A stretch of 11,436 nucleotides of DNA from positions 1 through 11,436 of the forward strand of contig NWUY0303901231.1 in the NCBI GenBank assembly GCA_004151065.3. The letters are read 5' to 3'. Under the pieces are notes generated by a model. It made no database searches. It was not told the origin of the DNA and worked only from the letters and a program-made list of their open reading frames with translations. This document shows, piece after piece, positions 1 through 7,326 of this stretch. Each line of letters opens with the position of its first letter. Positions within the stretch are counted from its first letter, which is position 1. This DNA comes from Larix sibirica. Its lineage: Eukaryota; Streptophyta; Pinopsida; Pinales; Pinaceae. A program made the translations under genes and the position numbers.

Positions 1-2
1 TT

Positions 3-254
3 GAAAAGAAATCCAAGCTAACTATTAAATGTTGGAAATGTGGAAGTAATCATTACCTCAATATATCCCCAAAAAGAGGTAACAAGAAAGATGGAATCCA
101 CAAAGTTTCCAAACCGTTGACTAAGTTGGAAGGTAGAGAAGAAGAAAGAATTGTTGAAGTGAACAATCCATATGTTGAGCCGGGAGGTCTACGCCAGCAG
201 GAGCAGCATGAAGAGGTCCGATCCACCTGGCTCAATTTTGAAGGACCATCTTGA
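3..254 (+). pseudogene. Gag C-terminal fragment with decayed zinc knuckle (element A, 3' end)
   Basis: An open frame of 83 codons enters from the left window edge and ends at TGA 252-254. It is Lys-rich at first and holds CWKCGSNHYLNIS near residues 10-22. This resembles a retroviral nucleocapsid knuckle of the C-x2-C-x3-H-x4-C kind, except that the last Cys is Ser. An acidic and Gln-rich tail follows. Gag zinc knuckles bind element RNA during packaging. What makes the frame notable is its position: only 104 bp separate its stop from the polypurine tract and LTR, so no protease, RT or integrase lies between. The copy is either a gag-only (non-autonomous) element or has lost pol by deletion. 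Its start is outside the window. A chance reading frame is possible, but the knuckle together with the adjoining PPT and LTR argues against it. Confidence 0.6.
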
Positions 255-358
255 AATATGTAATGCGGGAGAAGCACCTACAACATTTTGATTTTTTTTT
301 ATATATGTAAATATTAAATGTCTATAAGCATTAGAACATCGAGGACTGTGTAAAATTC
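255..358 (+). other. Short 3' untranslated stretch of element A
   Basis: AT-rich noncoding spacer between the gag-like stop and the polypurine tract, with a T9 run near 290-299. No coding signal is seen. Its shortness is why pol must be missing from the left copy. Confidence 0.5.
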
Positions 359-372
359 AAGGAGGAGGGGAA
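359..372 (+). promoter_or_regulatory. Polypurine tract (plus-strand primer site)
   Basis: Fourteen consecutive purines, AAGGAGGAGGGGAA, lie directly against the TG that opens the LTR. This is the standard position and composition of the RNase H-resistant primer for plus-strand DNA synthesis in LTR retrotransposons. It marks the left side of the LTR as a 3' element end. Confidence 0.85.
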
Positions 373-740
373 TGTAACACCCCTGGTTTGGAACCCCTAC
401 TCTAGCTATTCCAAGATTTAATTAATGTCTATAATTCCTATAAGGGTGAACATATTGTATTTTGTAAATATTAATACTAAAAATCCACAACTGGTTGTGC
501 TGAGGCAGTACGCTGAAAGGATCAGGAACTTGTGTATTCACCAAAGACAGTAAGGGGGTTAGAATGTCTTAGGAGGGAAATCATGTTGTGATCCTCTTAA
601 AACTTTAAGTCCCGAAAATTACCTTATGTTATGAATCAATCCTAAATTTCCCTTTTATTAATCAATCTTGCTTTATGATATGATGGGGGTTAAGTGTAAT
701 TAAGGGGAGTTTATTTTTTAATTAAAGGGAAAAAGTGTGG

Positions 741-760
741 CTCATGGGATATCCCATGAG
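741..760. repeat. Perfect 20-bp palindrome in LTR
   Basis: CTCATGGGAT is followed directly by ATCCCATGAG, its exact reverse complement, with no spacer. It lies about 370 bp into the LTR, where U3 regulatory DNA is expected. It may be a dimeric-factor binding site or a cruciform-forming sequence; the function is unknown. Confidence 0.9.
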
Positions 761-772
761 GATAAAACATTA

Positions 773-793
773 CATGCATTACACTAATGCATG
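773..793. repeat. 9-bp inverted repeat with 3-nt loop in LTR
   Basis: CATGCATTA, loop CAC, then TAATGCATG: a perfect 9-bp stem. It starts 12 bp after the end of the preceding palindrome. The ATGCAT core recurs at other places in this LTR, around 2170-2240. Confidence 0.85.
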
Positions 794-1879
794 CAAAAAC
801 GAAATTGATCCCCACCCTTGGAAAAACACGTTTGCTACGAAAGTCAAGGGAGATTATGGAGAAAGAAAAGGCAATTTTGATCTGCAAAGAAAAATGTGAT
901 ATTGAATTTTGAGTCTGAGAATCAAATACTGAATCAAGGAAACCAAATTGTGAGTTTGGTACTGCTGAAAACTATGTCCATTTTGTCTCTATTCATTCCA
1001 GTGAAATGGAAAATGGTGCAGGCAGCTAACTTGGGGGGATTCTAAGCACAGATGGCAGTGACGTGTATCACTGTTGTGTAGTCAGAAAGAAATCAAGGAG
1101 GTGAAATGCATTGTTTTGCATGGAATTGGATTTAAGCCAATTGTTTGATTGCCAAGAGTTTAATCCTAAGAAATTATGGGACTAGTGAGATGTATGTCTG
1201 GTGAATGCATGAGTCTCAGCTCAAGGGTGGTGTTTTGCTGAGATATCAATGAGCAAAATTGCCTACGGTTGGGTGGAGTGTGCCTCACACATAGCCACTT
1301 TCCCATTTGAAATATTTTTCCAAATAAGTTTTAATTCCTGGAAATGATGTTTTAATTTCTCAAACTTGTTTATTTGATTAATAGTAAAATAATTCCATGG
1401 TTTCCTATTTAAAATTTCTGAAATTAGATATGAAGAATGAGTGCATATAATGCTTGGTTTAATTTGCGTTAGTGCAAGCTTAATTATGCGATATGCTTGA
1501 TACTAATGCATAAAATACACAAGTGAAACTAAAATTTTATGAATATCCATTCATTAATTAAGTTTAAGTCTTGGAAAATCATTTCCTGTAGAAATTGTTA
1601 ATTTACGGGTTCTAAAATGAAATATTTATGATATGTTGATTCAAATTATTTCAAAGAGTTTTAAATACCTTCTTTTCCACATAAGTGGAAGAAAATAGTC
1701 ATTAAGACAATTATTACCATACAATACTTACTATGCAGTTAATATTTTTAATTGGAATAAAAATAGTTACTATTAAAAGAAGTATAAACATTTATGTCCC
1801 AGATGGGCTTGACCCATTTTTGCTTAATAAGTAAAATGTAAAAAATTACCTTATGCTAAGGCATGTTTATTGTGCCTGG

Positions 1880-1966
1880 CATTGGATGGTATTGTGGTTT
1901 TTTAAAACCACGGGCAGAATTTACATTGGATGGTATTTTGTATTTCAAAACCACTGGCTGAATTTA
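1880..1966. repeat. Imperfect tandem duplication, unit about 44 bp, in LTR
   Basis: Unit 1 (1880-1923) and unit 2 (1924-1966) both open with CATTGGATGGTATT and end with GAATTTA, and both carry AAAACCAC in the middle. Unit 1 keeps a palindrome of GTGGTTTT and AAAACCAC (1894-1911). In unit 2 the left arm has diverged, so the hairpin is lost there. This is a local duplication inside the LTR. Confidence 0.85.
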
Positions 1967-2287
1967 TTTATTCCAAAGATGTATAAATGATTACATTGCA
2001 TAAAATACTATGCATATGTGTTTTTGAAATTATGTCTCGTGAAACATTTTATGCTTCCGCTAAATTGGTTTTATTGGATGTTTTGTTATGCATTTGTTAA
2101 AAGAAATCATGGGTCTTATGGGTTATTTTGAATTACGCTAATTTCTATATCTATTATCCATTTTCTATGCATATAAATGCATTAATGTTAATTGGTTATA
2201 AGAATGCACATAAGCATTATGCATTAACATTTTAAAAAAATATTAATGTGTTTTAAGTCTAGTGTAGTGAAGGGTCCGTTACATATT

Positions 2288-2299
2288 TGGTATTAGATC
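2288..2299 (+). promoter_or_regulatory. Primer-binding site, initiator tRNA-Met type, degenerate
   Basis: TGGTATTAGATC matches the common plant retrotransposon PBS TGGTATCAGAGC at 10 of 12 positions, starting four bases after the LTR's final CA. One mismatch is C-to-T. This is where the primer tRNA would start minus-strand synthesis. It shows that a 5' internal region begins to the right of the LTR. Confidence 0.8.
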
Positions 2300-2927
2300 T
2301 ATTTTCCCTATAATTTTTTTGGGCGGGCATCTCAGATAGTAAAATTTTGAGTAACCTTAGAAGAAATAGCTTAGTACTTATGATAAAAATTTAGGAGTTA
2401 TTGTCCATGGAAGTTAGGTTTTGTTACTAGTAATCATAAAACTAGTCTCAAATGGGTGTTTTATGTAAAGAATTTATATATGAATATTGAGGGATCAAAA
2501 TTGAGTTCTACCTACTTAATAAGAAATACAATAGACTGTATTATTTGTGGTAAAATTTCCAAAGGAAAATAAGACATGTGTTATGTCATATAAGTTCACT
2601 CTCCTGAAAGGGACAAAAACAACAAGTTTTGGGAAATCTACCATAACGTCCTCTTGGCACATCGAAATTGGGTCAAACATGTGGAATTTCAAAGAAGACA
2701 TACGAAAATAATATAGAGAGAAATTAAAAGTTTAGAGGGGGGATAAATTTCATAGATAATTTAGGATAAATATTGGCTAGCAAGACAACCTACAAACTAG
2801 GGTTTTTAAAGGTATGTTAAATTGAAACTTACATATATTTTAATTGGAATATCTATTTTGGGTGATTCAAAAGGTATGATAAAGATGAAATAGAGAATAA
2901 TTATGGTAAATATGTTTTTGGGCTCAC
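2300..2927 (+). other. Leader of element A (noncoding, 628 nt)
   Basis: AT-rich stretch between the PBS and the first gag-like ATG. Stops are dense in all forward frames, and I see no RNA gene. A 61-codon minus-strand frame here (2516-2701) has no recognisable content and is not counted as a gene. Long gag leaders are ordinary in large plant gypsy elements. Confidence 0.5.
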
Positions 2928-3053
2928 ATGGAAAAGGGTTCTACAAAAATTTCTACACCAATTAAACCTCCAAAAAGCTCAACCATCACTCATGAAGAAA
3001 ATGAAGAAATGTATAACCATCTATCCAATTTGGAATACAAAGTTAAGAATTGA
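2928..3053 (+). pseudogene. Gag-like N-terminal fragment of element A (41 codons)
   Basis: ATG at 2928 opens 41 codons ending at TGA 3051-3053. The product is Lys/Ser/Thr/Pro-rich at first (MEKGSTKISTPIKPPKSST), then acidic and helical (HEENEEMYNHLSNLEYKVK), with heptad-like hydrophobics suggesting a coiled-coil start. Basic Ser/Thr/Pro heads followed by a short coiled coil are frequent at the N-terminus of plant gypsy gag proteins. Its place downstream of LTR, PBS and leader is where gag should start. The frame stops early and another LTR-like sequence begins 78 bp later, so the rest of gag is either displaced beyond the window or deleted. The assignment rests on position and composition only; no capsid or knuckle motif is present. 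Confidence 0.45.
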
Positions 3054-3325
3054 GTGATAGGTCAATTATACATGTTCAATTGTTAAGCATAAAAATATAT
3101 GTTGTCCCTGCGATTATTTGAACTAGATTTGTGTTGATATGAAAAGGGGTAGCGCATCGAAGTGGTCAAAAGGAAGCGTGCCCGCAAAAGAAGGACATAC
3201 TCCAACGTAGCGCCTGCAAAAGATGGAAAGAGTAGTGGTTGATCACGTCAACCAAGAAAGTGGTTAGAGTAACTTAGGGAGTAAGTTAGGATTTTCGGTC
3301 CATTTAGTGGTCCATGGGGGCTATG

Positions 3326-3342
3326 CCAATAACTATATATAT
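3326..3342 (+). promoter_or_regulatory. Candidate LTR promoter: CCAAT and TATA box
   Basis: CCAAT at 3326-3330 is followed four bases later by TATATATAT (3334-3342). It lies about 200 bp into the LTR-like segment and about 210 bp before the AATAAA signal. This spacing fits a U3 promoter with R/U5 downstream, driving rightward transcription into gag-pol. Confidence 0.5.
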
Positions 3343-3544
3343 GTAACGGGTCGGTTAGAGTAGGTTGCTGATAGTTTTGGATGAAATGTTGATGAAAGAT
3401 AGAGTGACGAAGAGTTGAGTGATTCCATGTATTGTTGTTAATTTTGTGTAACTAAATGGTTTTTCAAAGGGTTGAGGTTTGTAGTTTGTGTGCACAAATC
3501 TGTAAGAATATGAAAATGAAATGCTTTATGTAATGGGATCAATG

Positions 3545-3588
3545 AATAAACAAATAATTTCTGTGGTTTTCTCCCGTTTGGGTTTCCA
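3545..3588 (+). terminator. Candidate polyadenylation signal and U5-type hairpin
   Basis: AATAAA (3545-3550) is followed by a nested inverted pattern from 3562: GTGG...CCC...GGG...CCAC. The arrangement resembles the R/U5 region of plant LTRs, where polyadenylation and a conserved stem occur together. It is a signal by pattern only. Confidence 0.45.
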
Positions 3589-3609
3589 CGTAAAAATATC
3601 TGGTGTCCT

Positions 3610-3641
3610 GTGTATGTGAATGCTAGTGTATGTGAATGCTC
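3610..3641. repeat. 16-bp tandem repeat, two copies
   Basis: GTGTATGTGAATGCT followed by A (3610-3625) is repeated with a final C (3626-3641). A diverged partial third copy (TTGTATGTTCTTG) follows. It lies in the U5-like part of the LTR. Confidence 0.85.
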
Positions 3642-3757
3642 TTGTATGTTCTTGTTGCTTTGATTTACATGATATTGTTAAATGATAAATACTCAATGAT
3701 ATGATAATAGAACATGAATGTTTCCTGTTATAATGTGTTGCGTAGTTGATGTATACA

Positions 3758-3769
3758 CTATGTTAGATC
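3758..3769 (+). promoter_or_regulatory. Weak candidate primer-binding site of element B
   Basis: CTATGTTAGATC lies directly after a possible LTR end ...TATACA and 35 bp before the gag ATG. It keeps only about 7 of 12 positions of the Met-type PBS, but its TTAGATC half is identical to the degenerate PBS of element A. Position is the main support. Confidence 0.3.
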
Positions 3770-3803
3770 TGTGGTTTAACCGATTTCTATTAAATCTCAG
3801 TTA

Positions 3804-4220
3804 ATGGGTATGACGGTAGAACAAAGTTATTTCCCCTTCATTGATGTGGAAATGTGGTTCCTAAAATACCCATAGGTACTCTGGGTGAGACTTCACATGT
3901 TCACAAGTGATGTCGAAAGGGCCAGTATCTTGGGATTTGTTGGTTTTTTTCATAGTGAAAATTAGAGCCAACAAATGGTTCTATTACCGAGACCAATATT
4001 TGCAATTGAAAGGGACATGAAAATGTGGCATATAACTAAAAAAGAGATCCTGGAGTGGATAGACAAAAAACAACTAGATTTTTCCAAAGAACATAATAGA
4101 AATCCATGGCCCAATTCACGGGAATGGTTGGAAAGGTATGTTTTTTCAGATATACATGAAATATTCTTTGGTGAGTTTCCTATTTTATTAACAGAATGGT
4201 TGTCGAAGTTGGCAGAATAG
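3804..4220 (+). pseudogene. Gag N-terminal region (element B), unknown fold
   Basis: ATG 3804 is the first Met after an in-frame TAA at 3777-3779. The frame continues through TAG 3873-3875 and TAG 3963-3965 to TAG 4218-4220, about 138 codons. From 3975 it is open for 81 codons, rich in Trp and aromatic residues (LPRPIFAIERD, WPNSREWLERYVF, EFPILLTEWLSKLAE). The stretch sits where a gypsy gag begins and continues, after a frame change at about 4210-4220, into EEMFLRR in frame 2. It shows no matrix, capsid or zinc motif that I can name. A conserved globular N-terminal gag domain is the likely identity, inferred from position and from its protein-like composition across stop codons. Confidence 0.55.
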
Positions 4221-5023
4221 AAGAGATGTTTCTAAGGAGGTGATCCAACGGTTTGGAATCCTAAGCTAGTTTGAATGCTTAAAGGTATAAAAATAAAATT
4301 TCTCGTGCTATTGATTATTGGCTTGATAGTATACATGCGGGTTATATTACTCAGTTTTCTATAGAAACTTTAAAATATTATACCGCAGTTGGAAGATTAT
4401 TTTTCAAAGGACTGCGAGGTAAATATTTGAAGTATATGTACCTATGGATTAAGATGTTACTCTATGAAAAAGGTATCATGAGAATGGAATTCGAAGAGTA
4501 ACTAGCTTTGCACATTGGGAACTGGGTATTGACTAGGGAAATGCCTGAGAAGTATGTGGAAGAAGAGTGAGATGAAATGCTAAGGGGAGAAGAAAGTGAG
4601 ACATATGAAGAGTGTTTATTTTTGCGAAGTGGTACAAGATTTCAATATTGTTAGAGGAGATAGACTGCGACAGGGAGAAAGGAGATTCAGAGTGTGACTG
4701 AAGGACACGACTACATCACCGTACCACAACTCAAGTAAGAATTGGTTAGTGAAGAAGAAGAAGAGAAAGATCATCAACTCAAATTAGAGGAAGATCTAGT
4801 TGATTCATCTCAGACTGGATGCTGCGACATACCCACGACTCCGTGTGCATCTCTTGAAATTGAGGTAAGTACTTATATCCCATCACATCTTGTGGAAGCA
4901 ATTAACAATAGTAAAATTCATTAGAATAGTGATTCATCTTGTCAAGGTCATAGTTCAGCTAGTCAGAATAGTGGCAACGTTGGTCCTATAATTCAAAGTC
5001 AGTGGGTACTTTCAAGAAAGAAA
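4220..5023 (+). pseudogene. Gag middle region: helical segment and acidic/Ser-rich linker
   Basis: Read in frame 2 (codons starting at 4220), this holds protein-like sequence broken by stops at about 4241, 4280, 4499, 4565 and 4655 onward. It includes SRAIDYWLDSIHAGYITQF from 4301 and LALHIGNWVLTREMPEKY from about 4502. It then becomes strongly acidic (EEEEEK near 4748-4765) and Ser/Gln-rich up to 5020. Such low-complexity linkers commonly separate gag domains. The frame is the same as the capsid-like segment that follows, so the whole 4220-5252 block is one decayed reading frame. I recognise no enzymatic or binding motif. Confidence 0.5.
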
Positions 5024-5576
5024 ATGGGAGGAGATGATATGAAACTGCCAATTTTTCTTGGGAATGGATCGGAAGATCCAAAGCAGCATTGGTTTCTTTG
5101 TGAGGCTGTTTGGAATGTTAAACAAGTGCATGATGAAAATGTAAAAAGAGCGCAATTGATCACGACCTTTGGGGATCGTGCATTGACCTGGTTTATGAAA
5201 TTTTTTGTTGTACCCCAAGGAGGGAATCAAAAACCTTGGCATAAATTAAAGTTGGTTGGAAGATGATTTCAGTAAGCCTAAGTCCGAGTCATAATGTATC
5301 ACTAAGCTAAAAGAGATTAAGCAATAACCTAATGAGTTAGTATGGGATTTCAACCAAGGGTTTAAAACTTTGATAGATCAAGTAAGTTTTCATATTTCGG
5401 ATGATCAACATAAAGAATGGTTTATAGTTGCACTTTTACCACATATAAGGTTACCATTGACGCAATAGAATGTTGTGTCACAGTCTAAGGCTCTTGAAAT
5501 TGTGATGAAGTTAGAGGCATCCCCAATCAGAGAGACTGGTATAGGGATTGGTTAGATCCAGACGCAATTAGCAAAG
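5024..5576 (+). pseudogene. Capsid-like gag domain (Retrotrans_gag type)
   Basis: The first part (5024-5252, frame 2) reads DDMKLPIFLGNGSEDPKQHW and then LITTFGDRALTWFMKFF. It has the usual look of plant gypsy capsids: a LPIF-x-G-x-G-x-DP opening, then a helix ending in A-L-x-W. After a frame change between about 5210 and 5253 it continues in frame 0 with WLEDDFSKPKSES, KEIKQ, VWDFNQGFKTLIDQVSF and DDQHKEWFIVALLPHIRL, with stops near 5292, 5325, 5466 and 5553. Capsid domains assemble the particle shell. The order capsid then zinc knuckles is the normal gag order. The frameshift lies in GGAATC/AAAA-rich DNA at about 5220-5235. Confidence 0.75.
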
Positions 5577-6085
5577 TTGTCACTTCAGATCCAAGATATT
5601 TACAAAGGAAAAGAGAAACGAGAAGAAGTATGGTGTGTCAAATGCAAGGTAGAAGGTCACCATAAGGATCAATGTCCAGCATTTCAAGAGTATCTAGCCA
5701 CATGGGTTCCTAATCCCTTGAATCATGAAGCTGGACTTTGGTGTGAAATATGCAGGACTAGAGGACATCGACCAGAAGAATGTTACATGTTGCAAAAGTA
5801 TGTGAATACTCCTAAAAACTTATTTTGTAACTTCTATAGATCTGTAGGCCATGATGAAGCAAATTGTCGAGCATATGACCTGCTGAATGAACGCACAACT
5901 TATTCCTATAGAATGAAAGGGGAAGAGAAAGCTGAAGGGGGGAATATGCAGTTCAATTCCCAAAGGGGAGCTATAACCAAGGGCCAGGTGGATTCAGAGG
6001 TCATGGAAGAGGTGGATTTGGCAAAGGAAGAGGCCAAATAATCTGTTATAATTGTGGATAACCGGGACACTTGGAAAGGGATTGT
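5577..6085 (+). pseudogene. Nucleocapsid region with four CCHC knuckle sites and RG-rich stretch
   Basis: An open frame (5577-6041) holds three tandem knuckles: CVKCKVEGHHKDQC (5634-5675), CEICRTRGHRPEEC (5742-5783), and CNFYRSVGHDEANC (5826-5867), where the second Cys is Tyr. The frame then shifts near 5965 (GGGG run) to frame 2. That frame gives a Gly/Arg-rich stretch (GGFRGHGRGGFGKGRGQ) and a fourth knuckle CYNCG-stop-PGHLERDC (6044-6085). The stop there is TAA where Gln is usual. All follow the C-x2-C-x4-H-x4-C pattern. Zinc knuckles and RG-rich stretches bind RNA, and a gag with four knuckles is more than the usual one or two. A decayed fifth (TYCRA...) may lie near 6104-6118. Confidence 0.85.
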
Positions 6086-6639
6086 TCGAACTTGTATTCG
6101 ACATGAACGTATTGTAGAGCATAGATTTCCCATAGCTAATAGTAGAGTGGCAGGAAAAAGGAAATCAGAATTAGAACCAAAATTCCCAAAAGATAGCTAT
6201 GGAGAAGCCAAAAGAGAAACCAACTATAGCAGTACTCATACATGGGGTCGCTGCATCAGGAGGTGATATGGAAACACAAGGGAAGCAACGTGAACCATGG
6301 GTTAGAAAAACACCAAAACGAATGCCAATGTTCAATCCGCAAAAGAAAAAAGAGACTTATGTCGAATCTAGAAGGGATTTCACTACAACAAATCAAGGAG
6401 GATCAACTCATCAGTGTATGGTACACCTCCAATGTATGGCATGCCTCCACTTTATGATCATTGAATTTCAATGAAACCATTAGGAAAGGTAAGTCCTATA
6501 AAGAATTTCTTAGAAATTTGTCCAGATCTGTTAAAATATAAAAAAGGCAGTAAAAGAACTTCGCAGTTTGATTGATCAATGTGACTGAGAAATAGTAGAA
6601 CCTATTGAAGAAAGGACTGTCAATCATTTGCAGCATAAG
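6086..6639 (+). pseudogene. Gag-pol linker, decayed
   Basis: This stretch runs from the fourth knuckle to the protease. A frame-1 segment from 6199 (EKPKEKPTIAVLIHGVAASG) is basic and protein-like. Near 6415 another frame gives YGTPPMYGMPPLYD, a Pro/Tyr/Met-rich motif. After about 6480 the signal fades, with stops in every frame. In gypsy elements this position holds the protease-proximal linker; I see no domain of known function. It is assigned to element B because it lies between two clear domains on the same strand. Confidence 0.4.
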
Positions 6640-6995
6640 AAGATGACATGTAAAGAACTACAACTTAACGCTTAGATTGGGGATTATGATATGGATTTTA
6701 TTATTTTAGATCCGGGGTCTGATGTAAATGTGCTTAGTAAGCAAACATGGAAAAACATGGGTAAGCCTAAGCTTGTATGGTCACCAATGCAATTAAGACT
6801 GAAAAATCAACAAAAAGTGTACCATTTGGTAGATTAATAGGGGTACCTATCAAAGTGGAGGGATTGCGAAGCTTTGCAGATTTTGAAGTTATTGAAATTA
6901 TAGATGATACTAACCCTTACCCAACACTACTCGGAATAGATTGGGAAATGGATAATCAAGCTATCATTAATTTGAAAAAGAGACTGATGACATTT
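6640..6995 (+). pseudogene. Retroviral-type aspartic protease (PR)
   Basis: The active-site region is in frame 1: MDFIILDPGSDVNVLSKQTW, with the catalytic Asp at 6709-6711. After a frame change at about 6815 it continues in frame 0 with FGRLIGVPIKVEG, FADFEVIEIIDD and TLLGIDWE. The LLG is the usual second hydrophobic-hydrophobic-Gly motif of retropepsins. The enzyme, as a homodimer, would cut the gag-pol polyprotein. The active-site triad reads DPG here, not the usual DTG or DSG. That could be a lineage feature or a mutation (TCN to CCN). One TAG lies just upstream (6674-6676). Order and motifs make the assignment secure; the copy is inactive because of the frameshift. Confidence 0.85.
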
Positions 6996-7326
6996 GAAGG
7001 AGGAAAAGTCAAAGTTAGTGCACCCATAGATCCTTTAGAAGGCCAGATATCTGTCAAACCTGTTAGAGAAGAAAACAATGCTCAAGAAATGAAAAATATT
7101 TATAAAATGATTTCAAGAACAAATGATTATATCAACCCTACAGCAAATGGAAACTTGAGTTGGCATAGTATCAACTCATGTGCTTCAGATTTAGATGAAG
7201 GACTATAAAATTGGAAAATTAGACTGCATGAGGTATCTATGAGAAGGTGTGCTCACATTTCTAAATTACTGCATTGGATCGGGACTGAGGTATGTAACCC
7301 ACCTTTGTATGATAGATTGACAAACT
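6996..7326 (+). pseudogene. PR to gag-like linker of pol
   Basis: Frame 0 stays open to TAA 7206-7208 and then continues as protein-like sequence (NWKIRLHEVSMRRCAHIS, WIGTEVCNPPLYD) to about 7320. There it shifts to frame 1. The first part is charged (REENNAQEMKNIYKM) with DYINPTANGNLSWHS after it. I recognise no domain. Its continuation on both sides in the polyprotein supports it as pol coding sequence. Confidence 0.55.

Larger units (their letters stand above)
373..2283 (+). mobile_element. Long LTR of element A, Ty3/gypsy-like (1911 bp)
   Basis: The LTR begins TGTAACACCCC and ends GTTACA, giving a perfect 6-bp terminal inverted repeat (373-378 against 2278-2283) with the canonical TG...CA ends. 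A polypurine tract abuts the left end. A primer-binding site starts four bases after the right end. At 1911 bp it is long for an LTR, and it holds no reading frame of note. It contains a perfect palindrome (741-760), a hairpin (773-793) and a 44-bp tandem repeat (1880-1966). The flanking bases (GGGAA on the left, TATTT on the right) are not a target-site duplication, which rules out a simple solo LTR. PPT plus PBS around one LTR implies a tandem or recombined element pair sharing it. Assignment to Ty3/gypsy rests on the TGTAACACCC start and Met-type PBS and is less certain than the LTR itself. Confidence 0.85.
3132..3757 (+). mobile_element. LTR-like segment, probable 5' LTR of element B (about 626 bp)
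   Basis: The segment opens TGTTGATATG and can be ended at ...GTATACA (3757), giving TGT...ACA ends. Inside it, in the order expected of an LTR, are CCAAT (3326-3330), a TATATATAT box (3334-3342), AATAAA (3545-3550) and a hairpin-bearing U5-like motif (3562-3588). The motif ending TTTGGGTTTCCACGTAA is of a kind I associate with plant LTRs, especially Copia ones. A weak PBS and the gag-pol of element B follow within 50 bp, so I favour a 5' LTR of that element. The alternative is a solo or truncated Copia-type LTR lying next to it. No second copy is visible after pol, so the right boundary and the superfamily remain unsettled. Confidence 0.55.

Noticed and set aside
53-277. 74-codon minus-strand frame
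   Set aside because: It is the shadow of the plus-strand gag-like frame with the zinc knuckle and has no motif of its own.
373-2283. Simple solo LTR
   Set aside because: The bases before (GGGAA) and after (TATTT) are not a duplication, and a PPT and a PBS adjoin the two ends, so internal sequence is present on both sides.
2516-2701. 61-codon minus-strand frame in the leader of element A
   Set aside because: No recognisable domain and no promoter context; chance frame in AT-rich DNA.
6054-6266. Separate 70-codon gene overlapping the fourth knuckle
   Set aside because: It reads across the knuckle in another frame, so it is a by-product of the decayed gag.
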